A stretch of DNA of 64,000 nucleotides from Planctomycetota bacterium (GCA_016179685.1 JACPCR010000062.1:62001-126000); one strand, 5' to 3'; counted from the first letter of the stretch, positions 16,146-24,742 are shown. The notes: generated from the letters alone by a model not told the origin. Program-made: numbers and translations.

Positions 16146-16516
16146 CACTGAAGCCCCGTGACGAACACACCTCCGGCGGTGTCGCGCGCCAGGAAGTCCA
16201 GGCGCGTCACGCCCGCCGCCACGGAGACCTCGAGCCGGTCGCCCCCGCGGATGAACCCGCGCTGGCCGGGGGTCGAGAGCTTCGTCGCGGCGTCCGCGTC
16301 GTCGGCCGCCGAATCGACCCAGAAGACGTCCTCCTCCGTGAAGATCCGTAAGTGCTTCTTGGGGGAACCGAAGGCGGCGCTGTTTGTCGCCGCGGCGTAG
16401 ACCGTCGAGACCGTGAGCTCCCGGTGCTCCCTCGCGCCGCCGGAGACCAGGGCGAGGAGTTCCTCGATCCGGTCGAAGGCGAGTTGAAGCAGGTCCTCGG
16501 GGGCGCGCGCGGGCAT
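16145..16516 (-). CDS. Hypothetical protein of the capsid region
   Basis: 123 residues, beta-rich (V-S-T-V-Y-A-A-A-T-N, H-L-R-I-F-T-E-E-D-V-F, G-F-I-R-G-G-D-R-L-E-V-S-V-A-A-G-V-T). No family recognised. It sits directly between the zinc-ribbon methyltransferase (3 bases) and the LamG gene (one-base overlap), so probably a capsid or neck-associated structural protein. The D-D-A-D-A-A acidic loop is the only distinctive element. Confidence 0.6.
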   Translation of the reverse strand: MPARAPEDLLQLAFDRIEELLALVSGGAREHRELTVSTVYAAATNSAAFGSPKKHLRIFTEEDVFWVDSAADDADAATKLSTPGQRGFIRGGDRLEVSVAAGVTRLDFLARDTAGGVFVTGLQ

Positions 16517-16519
16517 CGG

Positions 16520-17287
16520 TCACTTCCTCCGAAACCACATGCGGAGGAAGCCCTCGTCCCGGCGGACCTCGGGCTCGGCGAACCCCGACGACATGAAGAG
16601 GCAGCGCAGGCCGTCCTCGCTGAAGGCGTAGAGCTGGGTATCACCGAGGGCGGCGTCCGCCACTCGGACGCCAGCGTAGGCCACGCCGCGCAGTGCGAGG
16701 ACGTCCTTCAGGCGTCCGACCACCTTGGCGGGGTCGGCGGTCTCCTCCAGCACGCCTTCCAGGAGGAGGAAATCGAACGGTCCCGGCCGCAACGCCTCGA
16801 GGTCTGCGCGCACCACATGGAGCGCGACGGCCTGGGTGTAGGCGGATGCATTCGCGCTGGGCTCGAGGCCCGTCACGGTCCACCCGTACTTCTCGAACTC
16901 CCGTAGGCGGAAGCCGAGGCCGCACCCGACGTCGAGCACACGCTTGCCGAAGGCGTTGAGCGGGGCGTCCTTCCCCGACATCAGGCGGTGGTAGCCGCGC
17001 ATCGCCTCCACGGCCGCGCGGGCCGCCTCTCGGATCGCGGCGGCGTGGTTGCGCGTGAGCGCCCCGGCGAACCGGGCGTCGCGCCGGGCGAGGATCTCCC
17101 CGACGGAGGGCCTCGGGTTACGGAAGGCGACCTCGCACTCGCCGCACCGGACGACATGGTCGTCGGCCTCCGTCGGTTCGCCGTGGGCGGCGCAGACCGG
17201 GCAGCGCACCCGGCGGCGCGCCTTGGCCTTCGGCTTCTCGTCAGCCGTTTCCGGCCGGACCGCTTCCTTGTCGGTGTCGTCCGTCAT
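16520..17287 (-). CDS. Class I SAM-dependent methyltransferase with N-terminal zinc ribbon
   Basis: 255 residues. Residues about 28-56 contain two zinc knuckle pairs (C-P-V-C near 29-32, C-G-E-C near 48-51). Residues about 115-220 form a Rossmann methyltransferase: motif I V-L-D-V-G-C-G-L-G-F (about 117-126), T-G-L-E-P-S (about 140), D-F-L-L-L-E-G-V-L-E (about 171). The zinc ribbon plus class I fold resembles cyclopropane/sugar C-methyltransferase-like proteins of O-antigen loci (methyltransf_13/zf type). It lies in the middle of the virion genes, between capsid and connectors, so it probably modifies a virion component, a glycan or the DNA; which one is not seen. Confidence 0.82.
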   Translation of the reverse strand: MTDDTDKEAVRPETADEKPKAKARRRVRCPVCAAHGEPTEADDHVVRCGECEVAFRNPRPSVGEILARRDARFAGALTRNHAAAIREAARAAVEAMRGYHRLMSGKDAPLNAFGKRVLDVGCGLGFRLREFEKYGWTVTGLEPSANASAYTQAVALHVVRADLEALRPGPFDFLLLEGVLEETADPAKVVGRLKDVLALRGVAYAGVRVADAALGDTQLYAFSEDGLRCLFMSSGFAEPEVRRDEGFLRMWFRRK

Positions 17288-17300
17288 GCGTCACGCCCCC

Positions 17301-18251
17301 TTACGAGCCGACCGAGATGTTCGTGGCGATGCAGACCGCGTCGGCTTCCTCGTAGGTCGCGTCCACGCGGCTCGTGAAGGCGTACTGGCGCATGCGTGCG
17401 AAGATGTTCTTGTCCCGCTCCAGGCTCATCTGCCGGTGAATGCCGACGACGAGGTTCTTGGTCAGGGTCAGGACCACGAAGGAGAGGTCCGTGAAGTTCG
17501 TCCCGCCGATGGTCGCCGCGAGGTTCGAGGGGATCATCGGAACCCGCGTGAGCGGAATGCCCGCGTAGGTCGCGGGCGTCTCCGTCAGCAGGAACTTGTC
17601 GCCCGCCGGCGTGGGCCGCTGGCCGAGGATCTTCTTGTAGCCGTGCTCGAACTTCGGGCTCACGTAGTACCGCAGGTCCGCGTAGTCCCGCAGGTACTTC
17701 TCCGGCATGAGGTCGAGGAGCTTCCCCAGGATGTCGACCACGATCCCGCCGCCCTGGTGGTCGTAGACGTGGCCGCTGGTGACGGCGAGCTTGCGCCAGC
17801 CGTCCGTGAGCGCGAGGAAGCTGTCGGGCGAAGCGGTGTCGCCCATGATGTAGAGCTCCTCGTGGTCCATCGCCACCTGCGTGGCGAAGAGCTTGATGAT
17901 CGAGTCCTCGAGGTTGTCTCCCTCGATGTTGTCCTCGAAGACGTCGTAGGTGATCTCGAACGGAGTCATGATCTCGACCGTGTCGAGCACCGTCTTCGAG
18001 AAGGTCGGCTTCTGCCGCACCGCGGGGTCGACGCCTTCGGCCGCCGGGACGCTCGCCCGCTGGCCGATGCCGATCTTGTTGATCTCCCGCTTCTTCGCCT
18101 TCATCGGGATGAGGCGCGCGTCCTTGGCCATCACGGAGAGGTCGTGGAGAAAGGTGATGAACTTCTCCGACTGCTCCGGGTTGAGCTCGCCGCCACCCGC
18201 GATCAGGTCCGCCGTCTCGAGCGCCTTCTGCAAGAGCTCGCTCTGGTTCAT
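17301..18251 (-). CDS. Major capsid protein (HK97 fold)
   Basis: 316 residues from ATG at 18251 (AAGGAGG ten bases upstream; an in-frame ATG nine codons earlier lies ahead of that site and is less likely). After an N-terminal helix it has the HK97-type core: K-x-T-F-S-K-T-V-L-D-T-V-E-I-M-T-P (about 80), D-V-F-E-D-N-I-E-G-D (about 101), Q-V-A-M-D-H-E-E-L-Y-I-M-G-D (about 122), Y-L-R-D-Y-A-D-L-R-Y-Y-V-S-P (about 181), G-I-P-L-T-R-V-P-M-I-P (about 230). The order protease/scaffold then capsid is canonical. Forms the icosahedral head. Confidence 0.93.
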   Translation of the reverse strand: MNQSELLQKALETADLIAGGGELNPEQSEKFITFLHDLSVMAKDARLIPMKAKKREINKIGIGQRASVPAAEGVDPAVRQKPTFSKTVLDTVEIMTPFEITYDVFEDNIEGDNLEDSIIKLFATQVAMDHEELYIMGDTASPDSFLALTDGWRKLAVTSGHVYDHQGGGIVVDILGKLLDLMPEKYLRDYADLRYYVSPKFEHGYKKILGQRPTPAGDKFLLTETPATYAGIPLTRVPMIPSNLAATIGGTNFTDLSFVVLTLTKNLVVGIHRQMSLERDKNIFARMRQYAFTSRVDATYEEADAVCIATNISVGS

Positions 18252-18281
18252 GGCTTGTAGCCTCCTTTCGGTTTCCATGGG

Positions 18282-18953
18282 TTAGATGAGTCCCTTCCAG
18301 ACCGACTTGGAGCCTCCCTCGCCGGCAAGGGCCTCCTGCCCGTCCAGGGACGTCCGCGCGCCCGGAGCCTTCTCCAAGGCGTCGAGACGCTTCGCCAGGT
18401 TCTCCACGGTCTCGGGGAGGCCCGGCTTCTTGTCCTTGCTCGCGTCCTTCTCGATGCCGAGGGTCTTGGCGATCCGCGCCACCGCTCCCTCGATCTCGGC
18501 CAGCTTGTCCGGCGGGCTCGCGCTCTCGGCGGCCTTCTTCTCGGCCCCGGGCGGAACCTCCACCTCGTCGATGAAGCCCTTGAGCTCCTCGAGGAGCTTC
18601 TTGAGGCGCGCGAGGCGCGAGGTCGAAATCTTCCGCCCCGCCTTCTCGACGTCAGTCGGCGGCGAGGGCGCGCCGTTCGGCGCGGCACTCGGCTTGTCCT
18701 TCTCGCCTTCTTCCTTCCGGGCCGAAGGCGCCACATCGCCCGCGCCCGCGACAAGCGCGCGGATCTGGGCGAGCATGCGCTTGCGCTCCTCGTCCATCTC
18801 GCCGGCGATCAGCTGGTCCACCAGTTCCAGGTGGGCGGTCCGTTCCTTCACCACCTCCCCGGGCGGTGATTCGCTTTTGGAGATCGAGGCGCCGCCTTCG
18901 GGATCGCCCGTCGCTTCCAGAAGTTCCTCCTCCACCACGACGTCGTCTTTCAT
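18282..18953 (-). CDS. Nested scaffold protein (same frame, internal start in the protease gene)
   Basis: 223 residues beginning M-K-D-D-V-V-V-E-E-E. The internal ATG at 18953 has AAGGAGG six bases upstream, a strong initiation site in the middle of an open gene, so the C-terminal scaffold region is likely also made on its own, like lambda Nu3 within C. The sequence is charged, coiled-coil rich (A-R-L-K-K-L-L-E-E-L-K-G-F-I-D-E, about 125-140; L-P-E-T-V-E-N-L-A-K-R-L-D-A-L-E-K, about 180-196) and low in aromatics, as scaffolds are. Excess scaffold over protease is the expected purpose. Confidence 0.75.
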   Translation of the reverse strand: MKDDVVVEEELLEATGDPEGGASISKSESPPGEVVKERTAHLELVDQLIAGEMDEERKRMLAQIRALVAGAGDVAPSARKEEGEKDKPSAAPNGAPSPPTDVEKAGRKISTSRLARLKKLLEELKGFIDEVEVPPGAEKKAAESASPPDKLAEIEGAVARIAKTLGIEKDASKDKKPGLPETVENLAKRLDALEKAPGARTSLDGQEALAGEGGSKSVWKGLI

Positions 18954-19502
18954 GTCTGAACCTCCTTGGGGCTCGCGCCCCGGCTTTGTCTCGATCCTTC
19001 CGCCGGCCTTCTCGAACTCGGCCAGCGCCTTCTCCACGTACCACCGGATCGCGCGCGCCTTGGGATTGGCCGGGACGGCGACGAGGGACACCTCGACCAG
19101 GCGCATCTTGAGGATGAGCCGGGCGAACTTCTTGAGCCGCTCCACCCACTCCTTGCGGGCCTCGAGGATCTTGCCGCGCACGGAGAACTTGTTGAGCACG
19201 CCCTCCTGGACCTGCTGCCAGATTTCAGGCGCCGTCTTCGAGATCAGGATCTTGAGGAAGAGCCCGCCGGGCCGCGCCTGGGATTCGAGCACCTTCCCGA
19301 TGGCCTCGTCCGGGTTGTGGTTGTGGAGGACCGTCGAGTTCTCCAGGAGGTCCTTCGCGGAGGCGCTGATCGCCTCCTCGGTGATGATGTCCTCCTGCAT
19401 GTCGAAGTCGGTCGTCGCCGCGTAGCCCTCGACGACCCAGCGGCCCTTCTCCTCGTAGGCCTTGGTGATGTCGAAGGGACACTCGAAGTTCACCGGGCGC
19501 AT
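18282..19502 (-). CDS. Prohead protease fused to scaffold region
   Basis: 406 residues from ATG at 19502. Residues about 1-170 are a U35-type prohead protease: G-Y-A-A-T-T-D-F-D-M-Q-E-D (about 25-37), H-N-H-N-P-D near 62-67 carrying the catalytic-type His, S-V-R-G near 104-107 with the nucleophile-type Ser, and E-V-S-L-V-A-V-P-A-N-P (about 128-138), the family's V-x-x-x-x-V-x-x-x-A hallmark. From residue 184 to the end it is a K/E/A-rich helical scaffold. It starts inside the last codons of the large fusion gene (13-base overlap). The protease should cut the scaffold during head maturation. Confidence 0.88.
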   Translation of the reverse strand: MRPVNFECPFDITKAYEEKGRWVVEGYAATTDFDMQEDIITEEAISASAKDLLENSTVLHNHNPDEAIGKVLESQARPGGLFLKILISKTAPEIWQQVQEGVLNKFSVRGKILEARKEWVERLKKFARLILKMRLVEVSLVAVPANPKARAIRWYVEKALAEFEKAGGRIETKPGREPQGGSDMKDDVVVEEELLEATGDPEGGASISKSESPPGEVVKERTAHLELVDQLIAGEMDEERKRMLAQIRALVAGAGDVAPSARKEEGEKDKPSAAPNGAPSPPTDVEKAGRKISTSRLARLKKLLEELKGFIDEVEVPPGAEKKAAESASPPDKLAEIEGAVARIAKTLGIEKDASKDKKPGLPETVENLAKRLDALEKAPGARTSLDGQEALAGEGGSKSVWKGLI

Positions 19503-22081
19503 GCGAGCTCCTCCTCGATGAACTCGAGGTCCTCCGACTTCTGGATGTCGAAGGAAGCCACGAACAGGCGATTGCGTTTGGCCCAGAGGCCCTGGTTCCT
19601 GGCCTCGAGGAACTTCATCTTGAAGAGCCGGCCCACGCGCGCGAACGCCCGCCGCGCCCGGGCCGAGTCCGTGTAGGCGATCAGGAAATCGCCCTTGAGC
19701 TTGGTCGCCGTCTGCGCGATGTCCTCCGGCGGGATGCCCTCGTCCGTGCCCCACTCGCCCACATAGGGAGGGTCGAGGAAGAAGAGGGTGCCCGCGCCTC
19801 CGCTATCGCGGACCGTGTCCTTCCAGTCCTTCCGCGCGATTCGCGCGCCCTTGAGCTTCTCGTGGAAGCGCCAGAGTTCCTCGAGGTCGTAGCTGTGGCC
19901 GTCGTGGATGGTCGAGTACCCGCTCATCTGCGGCCGGCCGCCCCAGGCACACAGCCGCCCGTAGACCAGGCGCCAGAATCGCTCGCTGTCCGATTGGGGT
20001 TCGCACTCCTTGGCCCGCTTGTACCCCGTGCGCGAGACCGTCCACGAGAACCGCTTCAAGGCCTCGAAGCTCTGGGGCGTCAGGCGCTGGATGTACTTGA
20101 GCGCGAAGACCACCTCGGAATCGGCATCCGCGAGGACGGATTCCTCGGCCGGTTCCTTGGCGAAAAAGAGGGCGGCGCTTCCGCAGAAGGGTTCGACGTA
20201 GCGCTTGTGCTCGGGCAGCCGCTTGGCGAGGCTTGCCGCGTACTTGGCCGATCCGCCCCACTGGTTGAAGGGGACGAGCTTTCGCTTCTCGAGTTCGTCG
20301 TCGGAGAGAGCGTCCTTGCCCAGCCCGAGATCGAGTCCGCCCTCCCGCAGCGACTCGACCAGCGCGTCACGCACCTTGCGGCGTGCCGCGTCGTCATCGT
20401 GTGCCCAGTACTGAAGCGATTCTGGAATCGTAGCGCGGACCGCGGCCGGCAGCGCGGAGAACCCGGCGGGCGGCACCCAGCCTTCGGAGACCGCCGTCTC
20501 GCCGAGCACGAACGGGAGCTGCTCGTCGGACCGGGCGAACAGCCAGCGTTCGTCCTGCCCGTCCGACGGCGGCAGTCGGCGGAAGAGGTGCCGGCCGTGA
20601 AGTCCTCCGTCCTCCTGGTCGGAGACCAGGAAGTACTCGTGGAATCCGTTCCGCTGGGCTCCGTACTCGAGGATGCCGGCGTCCACGATCCGAAGGACGC
20701 CGGGGAAGTTCGCGGTCGCGCCCGGCTCCGGGGGTTGACCGTCCTCCGGCCCCTCGATCACTCCCTCGAACTCCAGCCACTCCGGCCCGTGCGGGTCCTT
20801 GGGGAAGGCGAGCACCTGCCCGTCAGGGTCCCGGAACTCGCCGGCCTCCCAGTCGATGCGCGACACCTCTTGGGAGGAGACGGCCGTGGCCTCCTCGACG
20901 GTGGTCACGGGCTCCGGCAGCGCGTCCGGCAGGCCGGTGGCCAGCGTCCAGCCCAACAGTTCCTCTCGGCCGGGCGCCTCGAACCGCAGGTCGGCGTGGA
21001 CGGAGCGGCCGCGGAAGTGCTCCTGAACCACATAGCGGTGGGTCTCCTCCTCCGAGGGCAGGCGCATGTACGGATCGGCCTGCTTCTCGAGGGCGGACCC
21101 GTTCGCCTTGGCCGCGTAGAGATGCTCCCGCTGATGAGCATCCCGCGAGCCGAAGCCGCTCGTCTGGGTGTAGGCGACCCGGTAGCGCTTCATGGTGCGC
21201 TTGTGCCGGGACAGCTCCCGCGCGTAGGGGACGGCCTCGTTGGAGCTCGTCGAGATGAAGATGTGCCGGCAGCCCTTGCAGAGCTTCTCCAAGATCGGCG
21301 GGATGTCCTCGGGACCGAGGTTCTCCTCCTCCCAGGCGTGGCCGAGCAGGATGGAGTTCATGATCCTGTAGGTTTCGAAGTAGTGGACGTAGCCCTTGTC
21401 GCGCTTAAAGAAGGGCGGATCGAAGTAGATGACGTCCGCGCGCGGGAAGCGCATGCCCTTGGCGTTCTCGTTGCTGATCTCGCCCTTGCCCGAAACCTCC
21501 GACGCGAACTCGCTCACCTCCTTGGCCCCCCGGACGACCACGTCGCGCACCTTGGGGAGGGACTCGTAGCGACGCGTCGAGTAGCCGGAGATGGAATCGG
21601 AGTAGAGGGTCTGGAGCACGCGGCTCGCGACCGCCTTGACGGCCCAACCCTTGGGGCCGGACGATTCCCGCGCGCGCTTGGCGAGGCCGTCGAGATACCG
21701 GCGGATCTGCCGGGGCCTCGGGTAGACGCCCTCCCACTCGGTGGTAAGCCAGCCCTCGTGAAGTGGCGCGTCGACGAGCTTCTGGACGTCCTCCTCGGCG
21801 AGCGGGCTCCCCTCGAAGACGCCCTTGGAGTACCAGTAGGGCACGACGGATAGGTCGTTCCCCTTGACCCGGTAGCCGCGCCGCGCGGCCTCGATCAGGA
21901 CCGCCGAGCAGCCGCACATGGGGTCGAAGGCTGTCTTCCCGTCCTCGGGGAACTTCCCGACGATGTACTTGGCCAGCCGGCGCTTGTTGCCGACGTAGTT
22001 GGCCTTTTCCATCGGCTCGACTTCGACGGGCATCTGTAGCTCTTCCGCGATCACTGGACGCACTCGCCCTCCAGGGGACAC
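19490..22081 (-). CDS. Three-domain fusion: D12 methyltransferase - LigD phosphoesterase-like - D12 methyltransferase
   Basis: 863 residues (start uncertain: GTG 22081, or ATGs at 22033 and about 22012). Domain 1 (about 24-330): DNA adenine methyltransferase of MethyltransfD12 type, with Y-V-G-N-K-R-R-L at 29-36, F-D-P-M-C-G motif I at 52-57 and catalytic D-P-P-F at 221-224. Domain 2 (about 346-525): the LigD 3'-phosphoesterase pattern, V-V-Q-E-H-F-R-G-R-S-V-H-A-D-L-R-F-E at 351-368 (His355, His362, Asp364, Arg366), F-E-G-V-I at 438, a G-x-H-G-R-H-L-F-R-R strand at 494, R-W-L-F-A-R at 512. Domain 3 (about 600-863): a second D12 methyltransferase, F-N-Q-W-G-G-S-A-K at 605, E-P-F-C-G at 630-634, D-P-P-Y at 770-773. 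Lies between the MuF-like and protease genes. A DNA-modifying role is likely; none of this combination is familiar to me. Confidence 0.8.
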   Translation of the reverse strand: MSPGGRVRPVIAEELQMPVEVEPMEKANYVGNKRRLAKYIVGKFPEDGKTAFDPMCGCSAVLIEAARRGYRVKGNDLSVVPYWYSKGVFEGSPLAEEDVQKLVDAPLHEGWLTTEWEGVYPRPRQIRRYLDGLAKRARESSGPKGWAVKAVASRVLQTLYSDSISGYSTRRYESLPKVRDVVVRGAKEVSEFASEVSGKGEISNENAKGMRFPRADVIYFDPPFFKRDKGYVHYFETYRIMNSILLGHAWEEENLGPEDIPPILEKLCKGCRHIFISTSSNEAVPYARELSRHKRTMKRYRVAYTQTSGFGSRDAHQREHLYAAKANGSALEKQADPYMRLPSEEETHRYVVQEHFRGRSVHADLRFEAPGREELLGWTLATGLPDALPEPVTTVEEATAVSSQEVSRIDWEAGEFRDPDGQVLAFPKDPHGPEWLEFEGVIEGPEDGQPPEPGATANFPGVLRIVDAGILEYGAQRNGFHEYFLVSDQEDGGLHGRHLFRRLPPSDGQDERWLFARSDEQLPFVLGETAVSEGWVPPAGFSALPAAVRATIPESLQYWAHDDDAARRKVRDALVESLREGGLDLGLGKDALSDDELEKRKLVPFNQWGGSAKYAASLAKRLPEHKRYVEPFCGSAALFFAKEPAEESVLADADSEVVFALKYIQRLTPQSFEALKRFSWTVSRTGYKRAKECEPQSDSERFWRLVYGRLCAWGGRPQMSGYSTIHDGHSYDLEELWRFHEKLKGARIARKDWKDTVRDSGGAGTLFFLDPPYVGEWGTDEGIPPEDIAQTATKLKGDFLIAYTDSARARRAFARVGRLFKMKFLEARNQGLWAKRNRLFVASFDIQKSEDLEFIEEELACAR

Positions 22082-22144
22082 GGCGTCCCCAACGTGGAAA
22101 GGCCCCTGAGGCGAGCGGATGGGGACAGGGAACCGAAAGGGCGG

Positions 22145-23083
22145 TCATCGGTTGAGGACCACGACCGATCGGCAGTTGCCGTGGAGCGGCGGGAGCGCCA
22201 CGCCGTGATCCGCGAGCCATTCCTCCGACTGGCCGCCCAGGTAGGCGCGGCGCTCGCCGGTCTGGATGAAGAAGTCGTTTCGGCCCGCGTCGAAGGTGGG
22301 CCACGGCGCGATGCTCTCGATGGCGCTCGGGGGACCCTCCAGCGCCTGCCGGACGACGTTCATCACGCGAGGGACGGAGAAGACGCGGCCGTTCAGTTCC
22401 CTGCAGATCCGCGAGGTGCGCTGGTCCATCACCGCGCGGAACTCGTACTCCTCGATTCCCGCCTCTTCGAGCGAGAACATCCCGCCCCAGTTGTTGGCGC
22501 GGTTGACGCTGGCGGCCGCCACGCGGTTGTAGAGTTCAGCCTTCCCGGGGACCTCCGCGGTCCCGACCATGAGGTCCCGCAGGCGCTTGCCGATGGCCTT
22601 GCGGCCCAGGCCTTCCTCGATTCCACTGGCGATGGTGTCCCGGAAACTGTCGCGGACCTGTTCGGGAAAGACCTTCCCGATCCAGAAGCGGTCGTGCCGG
22701 ACAAGCCAGTCCACGGTTTCCTGCCGGGGCTTGTCGAAGAGGGTCTGAGCGGCCCGCCCGACGCCGCGGACCGCCTGACCGGCTTTGAAGGCGCGCTCGA
22801 GATAGCGGCGGGTCGCCGGCTCCAGTTCCGCCGCGAGATCCGGCCCGAGGATACGCTCCGCCTCCGCGAGGACGGCTCGGAGTTCACGCTCGAATTCCAG
22901 GGACTCGATGGCGGATACCCGCCCTTCCAGGACGGCCCGGAGCGCCTTCTCGTAGAGGCGCTGGAATCGCTCGACGTCCTCCTCCGGGCCTTTCTGGAGG
23001 CGAAGATCGCTCACGACCTCGGCGATCAGGCCGTCGGCCTCGCGGAGTTCCGCCGCCGTCATCGCCGCGAGTCCCGTCACCAT
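22145..23083 (-). CDS. Phage head morphogenesis protein (MuF/SPP1 gp7-like minor capsid)
   Basis: 312 residues, ATG 23083 with AAGGAG upstream; overlaps the portal stop by seven bases. The conserved core is at the C-terminal half: E-Y-E-F-R-A-V-M-D-Q-R-T-S-R-I-C-R-E-L-N-G-R-V-F (about 217-239) and P-P-L-H-G-N-C-R-S-V-V-V (about 297-308), the C-x-x-L-x-G and H-x-x-C-R signature of MuF proteins. It enters the procapsid with the portal. No C-terminal toxin domain follows. Confidence 0.93.
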   Translation of the reverse strand: MVTGLAAMTAAELREADGLIAEVVSDLRLQKGPEEDVERFQRLYEKALRAVLEGRVSAIESLEFERELRAVLAEAERILGPDLAAELEPATRRYLERAFKAGQAVRGVGRAAQTLFDKPRQETVDWLVRHDRFWIGKVFPEQVRDSFRDTIASGIEEGLGRKAIGKRLRDLMVGTAEVPGKAELYNRVAAASVNRANNWGGMFSLEEAGIEEYEFRAVMDQRTSRICRELNGRVFSVPRVMNVVRQALEGPPSAIESIAPWPTFDAGRNDFFIQTGERRAYLGGQSEEWLADHGVALPPLHGNCRSVVVLNR

Positions 23084-24582
23084 CGCCCGTCTCCTTCGGG
23101 GTGAGTGAGGGACAGCTCACCATCAGGCGAATGGCAGTCGGCCCGTTTGCGGATCTCCTCGCGGATCACGTCCTGGAGCGTGAGGAGCGAATCGATGAGC
23201 GCCTTGCCCGTGTCGGCGGGCACCATGGGCGGCCGCACGCCGCCCTGCGCGAGCGTGTCGAGCGAGAGCGGTCCCATCGCGGTCATCATGAAGGGCACGT
23301 CCGCGCCCGGATGTTCGAGCGGCTTCTGGCCCATCTCCCGGCGTCCTTCGTTGATCGTGAGCACGCCGAGCTTGACGAGCTTCTGGATGATCTCCGCCAC
23401 CTTTGCCTCGTCGGTGACGTCGATCTCCTTGAAGCGCAGCTCCCAGTCCTCGATGCCGAAGCCGAGCTTCACGAGGAAGTTGTTGATCCGGTACTCGAGG
23501 CGGGTCTGCTTGGGCTCTATGACGTGGTACTTAAAGATCTCCTGCTGCGTCTCGCCCTCGCCCGCGCCGCCGAGCCCGCCCTTTTCGGAGAGGCCGATCA
23601 AGCGCCCGGGCACGCCGTGGGCGACCCGAATTTCCTCGGCGTTGTCCGCGCGGAACATGCGGAACGAGGCGTCCTTGATGTCGACGGCGAGCGGCTTGAT
23701 CTCGATGTCGACCTGCTCGCCTTCCTCCTGCACGACCTCGAGGATGAGCGTCTTGTGGGCGTTGCCTTTGATGTGGGTGCGGAAGTACTCCTCGATGCGC
23801 TTGCGCGTGCCGCGGGCGAGTTCGCCTCCCTTGACGATGATCGCGTACTGCGGGACGGCGTTGTTCTCGAAGAAGGTGATGTTGAAGTCGCCCGCCTTCT
23901 TGTTCCCGATGAGGGCCCGGAGCGCCGGGAGGAAGTCCGGCAGGCCGTAATAGCTCGAACGCGGGTGGTAGTTCTTGAGGTGGATGACCTCGTTGAGGAG
24001 GCGGCGCTTCTCCGGGGGCTTATCCTTGTCGCGCGGGTCGAACGAGTCCGGGTCCGTCGGGTCGCTCCCGAAGTTTCGGAAGTAGACCATCCGGTTGTCG
24101 CGCTGCTGGATGAACCCCTTCTTGTCCTTGCGCACCCGCATCGTGACGGCGGGGACGTGGTAGATCGCCGTGGGGCGGCCCGTGCCGAAGCGGTTCCGCA
24201 CGACCTCGAAGTAGCCGTTCCCGAGCGCCTCGAAGTCCGTGAGGACGTTCTCCAGGATCTCGCCCCAGGTCATCTCGTCGTTGGGGTGGTTGAAGAAGTC
24301 CTTCAGGACCTGCTTGTTCTCGGGCTTCGCCTCCTTCACGCCCTCCGGCACCACGAAGTCGAACCCGAGCCCGGCCGTCGAGACGGCCTTGGCTTTCACG
24401 CAGCGGTAGTGCCAGGTGTTGATCTCGAGGAAGACGCAGAGGGCGTCGAGGTTGTAGGGCGGCTCCTTCGCCCCGGTCTTCTGGTAGTCCCAGGTGTCCT
24501 CGGGGAGTTGCGTCGAGCGGCCCGCCGCGTCGACCGCGCCGTCTTCCGCTCCCAGGATGTGTGCCTTGACGATGTTCGCCAT
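23077..24582 (-). CDS. Phage portal protein (PBSX/HK97-like family)
   Basis: 501 residues. Diagnostic stretches: L-E-I-N-T-W-H-Y-R-C-V-K-A-K-A (about 52), L-T-D-F-E-A-L-G-N-G-Y-F-E-V (about 113), Y-H-V-P-A-V-T-M-R-V (about 140), H-P-R-S-S-Y-Y-G-L-P-D-F (about 205), F-F-E-N-N-A-V-P-Q-Y-A-I (about 235), R-V-A-H-G-V-P-G-R-L (about 310), E-P-K-Q-T-R-L-E-Y (about 349). This is the PBSX portal family (YqbA/XkdE-like). It forms the dodecameric vertex that the terminase docks to. It is the first gene of the virion block; the terminase that should precede it is 8.4 kb away because of the inserted cassette. Confidence 0.93.
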   Translation of the reverse strand: MANIVKAHILGAEDGAVDAAGRSTQLPEDTWDYQKTGAKEPPYNLDALCVFLEINTWHYRCVKAKAVSTAGLGFDFVVPEGVKEAKPENKQVLKDFFNHPNDEMTWGEILENVLTDFEALGNGYFEVVRNRFGTGRPTAIYHVPAVTMRVRKDKKGFIQQRDNRMVYFRNFGSDPTDPDSFDPRDKDKPPEKRRLLNEVIHLKNYHPRSSYYGLPDFLPALRALIGNKKAGDFNITFFENNAVPQYAIIVKGGELARGTRKRIEEYFRTHIKGNAHKTLILEVVQEEGEQVDIEIKPLAVDIKDASFRMFRADNAEEIRVAHGVPGRLIGLSEKGGLGGAGEGETQQEIFKYHVIEPKQTRLEYRINNFLVKLGFGIEDWELRFKEIDVTDEAKVAEIIQKLVKLGVLTINEGRREMGQKPLEHPGADVPFMMTAMGPLSLDTLAQGGVRPPMVPADTGKALIDSLLTLQDVIREEIRKRADCHSPDGELSLTHPEGDGRW

Positions 24583-24713
24583 TCGCTCCGCGCCCGTCGG
24601 TTTCCTTCGGGGCGGCCTCGGCGCGGGCGTACCTCGACCGGCCGGGGATCACCCCCATGGGCCAAAGGCCCAGTAGGCCGTGGTAGAGGGGACCGGAAAA
24701 CTTGGTCGGGAGC

Positions 24714-24742
24714 TTGACAGGAGGGAGGGAAGTACGGATACT
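24714..24742 (+). promoter_or_regulatory. Strong sigma-70-type promoter of the + strand cargo operon
   Basis: TTGACA at 24714-24719, a 17-base spacer, GATACT at 24737-24742 (4 of 6 to TATAAT). It lies in the gap upstream of the HTH gene and points into the seven-gene operon. Transcription start expected near 24749. A duplicated CTGGGTGAC (24773-24790) follows just before the HTH start. Confidence 0.72.

Noticed and set aside
19490..22081. A restriction-modification methylase
   Set aside because: No endonuclease gene is near and the middle domain is LigD-PE-like; a modification/packaging role is more likely.
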